Below are positions 60,805-64,000 of a DNA stretch of 64,000 nt, piece after piece (within the stretch, counting starts at the first letter, position 1; each line of letters starts with the position of its first letter). This stretch comes from Porphyrobacter sp. (GTDB lineage Bacteria > Pseudomonadota > Alphaproteobacteria > Sphingomonadales > Sphingomonadaceae), in NCBI GenBank assembly GCA_027533455.1, contig JAPZUC010000011.1, forward strand, positions 62,001 through 126,000, written 5' to 3'. Both the position numbers and the translations under genes were made by a program. The notes under the pieces were generated by a model. It saw only the letters and a list, made by a program, of their open reading frames with translations. It did no database searches and was not told the origin of the DNA.

Positions 60805-61463
60805 CCCGCCTCGCGGTGTTCGACTGCGACGGCACGCTGGTCGACGGGCAGGCGGACGTGTGCTGGGCGATGGAGCGCGCCTTTACCCGCGCCGGCCTTC
60901 CTGCACCCGACCATCAGGCCGTGCGCCGGATCGTGGGCCTCAGCCTGCCCGCGGCCGTGCGCAGCCTTGCTCCCGAACTCGGCGACGAGCAGAGCCGCGT
61001 CGTCACCGAATTCTACCGCTCCAGCTTCCGCGCGCGGCGGGAAGAGGGCCTGCTCGACGAGCCGCTTTATGACGGCATCGCCGATCTGCTGCGGAGCTTG
61101 CACGCGGACGGCTGGCAACTCGCGGTTGCCACCGGCAAGTCCGACCGTGGCCTTGCAGCTTGCCTCGCAACCCATGGCATCGCCGACCTATTCGTCTCGC
61201 TCCAGACCGCCGATCGCCACCCCTCCAAACCGCATCCCGCCATGCTCGAAGCCGCTTTGTTCGAGGCAGGAGCAAACCGCGAGCAGGCGGTCATGATCGG
61301 CGACACCAGCTTCGACATGCTGATGGCGCGCAGCATCGGCGTTGCGGCGATCGGGGTCGGCTGGGGCTACCACGGCACGCAGGAACTGCTCGCCAGCGGT
61401 GCGGCCAGCGTGGTCGGAACCGCAGCCGCACTTGCCGCCGCCTTGGAGGACACCATGCCATGA
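60801..61463 (+). CDS. HAD-superfamily phosphatase (phosphoglycolate phosphatase-like)
   Basis: A 220-aa hydrolase. Motif I is VFDCDGTLVDGQ with the nucleophile Asp, motif II is VATGKS, motif III is a Lys near SKPHP and motif IV is MIGDTSFDM. A four-helix cap sits between motifs I and II. The substrate is not certain. It is fourth in a run of overlapping genes from crcB to the ATP12 gene. Confidence 0.88.
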   Translation: MTRLAVFDCDGTLVDGQADVCWAMERAFTRAGLPAPDHQAVRRIVGLSLPAAVRSLAPELGDEQSRVVTEFYRSSFRARREEGLLDEPLYDGIADLLRSLHADGWQLAVATGKSDRGLAACLATHGIADLFVSLQTADRHPSKPHPAMLEAALFEAGANREQAVMIGDTSFDMLMARSIGVAAIGVGWGYHGTQELLASGAASVVGTAAALAAALEDTMP

Positions 61464-61699
61464 GCCGATCCGAACGCGAACAGGCCGAGGCACGCGCGCG
61501 CAACGGCTTTATCGTCATCACCGCAGTGCGATTTGGCGGGGTGGCGATGGTGCTGCTCGGCTTTGCCATCGTTCGCGGGGTCATCGACCTGCCGTACGCG
61601 GCGGGCGCGGTGCTCGCCGTGATGGGCTTCTTCGAGATATTCTTCCTGCCCCGCTTCATTGCACGGGCGTGGAAAGCCGGAGACGACAAGCGGCAATGA
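61460..61699 (+). CDS. Small membrane protein of unknown function
   Basis: A 79-aa protein with two predicted helices (about residues 18-38 and 43-66) separated by a short VIDLPYAAG loop and ending in a basic tail. The ATG at 61460 overlaps the HAD stop; the stop overlaps the ATP12 ATG. No family was recognised. The position directly before the ATP12-type factor may hint at a membrane-complex role. Confidence 0.8.
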   Translation: MSRSEREQAEARARNGFIVITAVRFGGVAMVLLGFAIVRGVIDLPYAAGAVLAVMGFFEIFFLPRFIARAWKAGDDKRQ

Positions 61700-62403
61700 T
61701 CCGCCGGTTCTACAAGGATGTGACCCTCGCGACGCAAGCGGGTGGCTGGCAGGTGATGCTCGATGCACGCGGGGTAAAGACCGTCGGCGGCGCGTCGCAG
61801 ATCGTCCCGACCGCAGCTCTGGGCGAGGCGATGGCGGCGGAATGGCGTCAGCAGGGCGAAAAGATCGATCCCGCCAGCCTGCCGCTGCGGGACTTGGCCG
61901 ATTACGCGATCGACATGGTCGCGCCCGATCCCGCCGCCGTGGCGCGCGGCCTCGTCGCCTATGCCGAGACCGACACGCTCTGTTACCGCGCCGATCCGGA
62001 CGAGCCGCTTCATGCGCGCCAGCAGGCCGTGTGGGAACCGCTGCTCCGAGCCTTCGAGGCCGCGCACGGCATCACGCTGGTGCGGGTAAGCGGCGTTCTC
62101 CACCGACCGCAGTCGCCCGAGGCGCTGGCACTGCTGGAAGCGCGGCTGCGGGCACTCGACCCCTTCGTGCTGGCAGGCGTGGAGGCGATGACGAAACTCG
62201 CCGCCTCGCTCGTTACGGCGCTCGCTGCACTGGATGCCGCTCACGAGGACGAGCCGCGTGCCCTATGGCAGGCAGTGTGTCTTGAAGAGGAATGGCAGGC
62301 AGACCTGTGGGGCCGCGACTGGGAGGCCGAAGAACGCCGCGCGCGGCGCGAGGCTGATTTTCTGCGAGCCTGTGCCTTTGCGGGGCTGGCGAGGGCTGCT
62401 TAG
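61696..62403 (+). CDS. ATP12-family F1-ATPase assembly chaperone
   Basis: A 235-aa protein resembling ATP12, which binds the F1 alpha subunit during ATP synthase assembly in mitochondria and alphaproteobacteria. It starts MIRRFYKDVTLATQAGGWQVMLDARGVKT. YAETDTLCYRADPDEPLHARQQAVWEPLL is a clear family block. The start overlaps the preceding gene by 4 bp. The stop overlaps that of the convergent lipoprotein gene. Confidence 0.92.
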   Translation: MIRRFYKDVTLATQAGGWQVMLDARGVKTVGGASQIVPTAALGEAMAAEWRQQGEKIDPASLPLRDLADYAIDMVAPDPAAVARGLVAYAETDTLCYRADPDEPLHARQQAVWEPLLRAFEAAHGITLVRVSGVLHRPQSPEALALLEARLRALDPFVLAGVEAMTKLAASLVTALAALDAAHEDEPRALWQAVCLEEEWQADLWGRDWEAEERRARREADFLRACAFAGLARAA

Positions 62404-62999
62404 CTCGCCGCTACCCAATCAGCGACTTCGGCCGCAACCTTGTTCGCCGCCACATTCAGCGCCGCACCGACCGCGCGGGTCTCTGCCGCAACGCCGGTCT
62501 CGCGGGCTTCGAAGCGGCGGGTCGTGACAGCGCCGTCCTTTGCAATCCGCACCGCATCGAACCGCACTACCGCAGCGCCGCTTTGCGCGTCATAGCCCAT
62601 GTCGATCAGCGTGCCGTGCAAGGTCACCGTGGCCAGCGTGGTGGTGTCGTCCCCGTCGATCACCATAGTCTGCCCCCGCGCGCGGATGGTTTCGCCGACC
62701 AGACGGCGGAACAGGCGCGCGGGCTTTTCGACCCAGAAGGCCTCTTGCAGATAGGCAAGTTCCGTATCGCTCACCGCCACCGGCACGCGCAGCACATCAA
62801 GCTTGGCGGGCGTATCGAAAGCCAGCACCGCCACCACGGGCCGCGAGGCATCGGCGGCGACGCCCGGGCCGGCAGGGGCCGTGACAGCCGGGCTGAGGGT
62901 CAACAGGCTCGCCGGCGGCTCTCCGCCAAGGCTGATGCAGCCGGACAGGACCAAGGCCAGAGGCAGGGCGATCAGGAAGGGGCGGTTCGTCAAGCGCAT
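62400..62999 (-). CDS. ABC-type transport auxiliary lipoprotein (PqiC/MlaX-type)
   Basis: A 199-aa lipoprotein (lipobox LSGC at about residues 17-20). The domain VVAVLAFDTPAKLDVLRVPVAVSDTELAYLQEAFWVEKPARLFRRLVGETIRA matches the auxiliary outer-membrane component linked to MCE transporters. I chose the ATG at 62999. It lies 13 bp downstream of the MlaD-like gene in the same direction. Confidence 0.87.
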   Translation of the reverse strand: MRLTNRPFLIALPLALVLSGCISLGGEPPASLLTLSPAVTAPAGPGVAADASRPVVAVLAFDTPAKLDVLRVPVAVSDTELAYLQEAFWVEKPARLFRRLVGETIRARGQTMVIDGDDTTTLATVTLHGTLIDMGYDAQSGAAVVRFDAVRIAKDGAVTTRRFEARETGVAAETRAVGAALNVAANKVAAEVADWVAAS

Positions 63000-63012
63000 C
63001 GCATCATCGTCC

Positions 63013-63963
63013 TTATTGCGGCTTGTAGTCGGGCAGCGACTTGCCGCCCACCAGAGCGCCTGCGCCTTCGGATTCGAGTTTCTCGGTGATCGAGCGTAGC
63101 GCGCGGCTGGTGGCGCGCAGGTCCTGCAAGGTCGCCTCGGCATTGGGCAGCGTGCTGGTCCGCAACTGGCGCGCGGCCGGGCGCGTGTCTTCCAGCGTTG
63201 CCGAGAGCGAGGCAAGCGCGGCGTTGGCGCTCTTGAGTGTTTCGCGCAATTCGCGCGCCAGCGGCTCGCCTTCCCTGTTCACCAGCGTATCGGTGGTCAG
63301 TGCCAGCTTTTCAGCGGCATCGAGGGTCTGGTTGAATTCCTGCATGGTCACGCGGAATTCCTTAAGGTTGGCGGTCAGCTCCGGGGTCGCATCGGCAAGG
63401 CCGCCGGTCAGCCGGTTGGAGTTCCTGAGGATGCCCGCCATTTCCTTCTGGTTTTCGGGGCCGAGGATCATGTTGAGCTGTTCGGTCAAGGTTGCCAGCC
63501 GCTCCAGTAGCAGCGGTGCGTTGGCCACGATTTCGCCGAAGCCGCCGCGCCCGGGAGGGATCACCGGGCGGTCTTCGGGACAGGCGGTGGTCTCGCAGGT
63601 GATGCGCGGCGCGCCTTTGCGGGCCCCGTCCAGCAGGATGGTGGAGACACCAGTGAAGCTAGCCTGGATGGTCGCCGTCGTGCCGACAAGGATCGGCACG
63701 TCGTCCTTGACCTTGACCCGCACACGCACGAATTCCGGGTTGTCCTTGGCCAGCGCGATTTCGGTCACCTGCCCCACCGGCACGCCGGCAAAGGTCACCT
63801 GGCTGCCGTTGGCAAGGCCGGATACCGACTGGTTGTAGAAGATATCATATTCGTCCTTTGCGCCTTCATTGAGACGCGCGATCCAGACGATGAAGGCCGC
63901 AAGCGCCGCAAGCAGCGCCAGCGTCACCGCACCGACCCACAGATTATTGGCTCTGGTTTCCAT
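63013..63963 (-). CDS. MlaD/MCE-family lipid-transport substrate-binding protein
   Basis: A 316-aa protein with an N-terminal membrane anchor (about residues 9-28). One MCE domain (about 38-115, YDIFYNQSVSGLANGSQVTFAGVPVGQVTEIAL) is followed by a long helical region (150-300), as in the MlaD/MCE layout of inner-membrane lipid transporters. The permease and ATPase genes expected upstream would lie beyond the right edge. Confidence 0.9.
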   Translation of the reverse strand: METRANNLWVGAVTLALLAALAAFIVWIARLNEGAKDEYDIFYNQSVSGLANGSQVTFAGVPVGQVTEIALAKDNPEFVRVRVKVKDDVPILVGTTATIQASFTGVSTILLDGARKGAPRITCETTACPEDRPVIPPGRGGFGEIVANAPLLLERLATLTEQLNMILGPENQKEMAGILRNSNRLTGGLADATPELTANLKEFRVTMQEFNQTLDAAEKLALTTDTLVNREGEPLARELRETLKSANAALASLSATLEDTRPAARQLRTSTLPNAEATLQDLRATSRALRSITEKLESEGAGALVGGKSLPDYKPQ

Positions 63964-63972
63964 GCGCGTTCC

Positions 63973-64000
63973 CTATGCGGCCCTCTGGTCGGACTTGTCC
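63973..64000 (-). CDS. C-terminal end of a gene beyond the window (probably MlaF-type ATPase)
   Basis: Only the last eight codons and a TAG stop (63973-63975) are visible, reading DKSDQRAA. Location and direction fit the ABC ATPase gene that normally precedes mlaD. The sequence itself cannot confirm this. Confidence 0.3.

Overview
The window is a GC-rich alphaproteobacterial chromosome segment, most likely from an aerobic anoxygenic phototroph of the Sphingomonadales (Erythrobacter/Porphyrobacter-like). The evidence is a photosynthesis gene cluster in the order pucC-bchG-ppsR-ppaA // bchFNBHLM-lhaA-puhABC-unknown-acsF-puhE-hemA, the oxygen-dependent cyclase AcsF, and a sphingomonad/caulobacter-type TonB-receptor plus tryptophan-halogenase sugar-utilisation locus. 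No rRNA, tRNA, CRISPR array or intact transposon was found. The puf, crt, bchCXYZ, bchIDO and bchP genes are not in the window.

Region 1 (1-20743) is half of a photosynthesis gene cluster. The minus-strand arm holds a PucC-family transporter (cut by the window start), bacteriochlorophyll synthase bchG, the repressor ppsR and the B12-type antirepressor ppaA. The divergent plus-strand arm is a tightly overlapped operon. It makes bacteriochlorophyll (bchF, bchN, bchB, bchH, bchL, bchM, acsF), assembles the reaction centre and LH1 (lhaA, puhA, puhB, puhC, puhE and a 100-aa unknown), and ends with 5-aminolevulinate synthase hemA. Two nearly identical 18-bp PpsR-type operators sit on sigma70-like promoters before bchG and before bchF.

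Region 2 (20744-21890) is intergenic plus one small VOC-family gene. It carries a perfect 16-bp parS (ParB-binding) palindrome, a hairpin terminator and a 20-bp G-rich repeat that also occurs near bchG.

Region 3 (21891-39065) is a maltodextrin/starch-utilisation locus: a GH97 alpha-glucosidase, a GH13 amylase and an MFS sugar transporter on the minus strand; a second GH13 amylase, a GH13 alpha-glucosidase, a LacI regulator and a tryptophan-halogenase-like flavoprotein on the plus strand; then a large TonB-dependent receptor on the minus strand, and a DUF6445-like Fe/2OG-oxygenase homologue with a second halogenase on the plus strand. Candidate operators (a TTTGCAAAA family and a TGAGAACGTTCTCA palindrome) lie in the two divergent intergenic regions.

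Region 4 (39066-45819) holds a lipid-anchored cytochrome c, a DUF1499-like membrane protein, a CDP-alcohol phosphatidyltransferase, a concentrative nucleoside transporter, a TVP38/flavin-disulfide-reductase fusion and a further FAD oxidoreductase.

Region 5 (46086-52593) is the most unusual part. It is a type-I-secretion-like operon whose ABC subunit has lost every catalytic motif of its ATPase domain, followed by HlyD-like and TolC-like partners and three paralogous exported proteins of about 232 aa sharing a CELHxWP motif. It closes at a strong terminator.

Region 6 (52601-64000) is housekeeping: trmL, an alpha/beta hydrolase, gatB, a 52-aa membrane protein, gatA, gatC, an FKBP isomerase, rpsU, crcB, a pseudouridine synthase, a PaiB-like protein, a HAD phosphatase, an ATP12-type F1-ATPase assembly factor, and the start of an Mla/MCE lipid-transport operon that runs off the right end.
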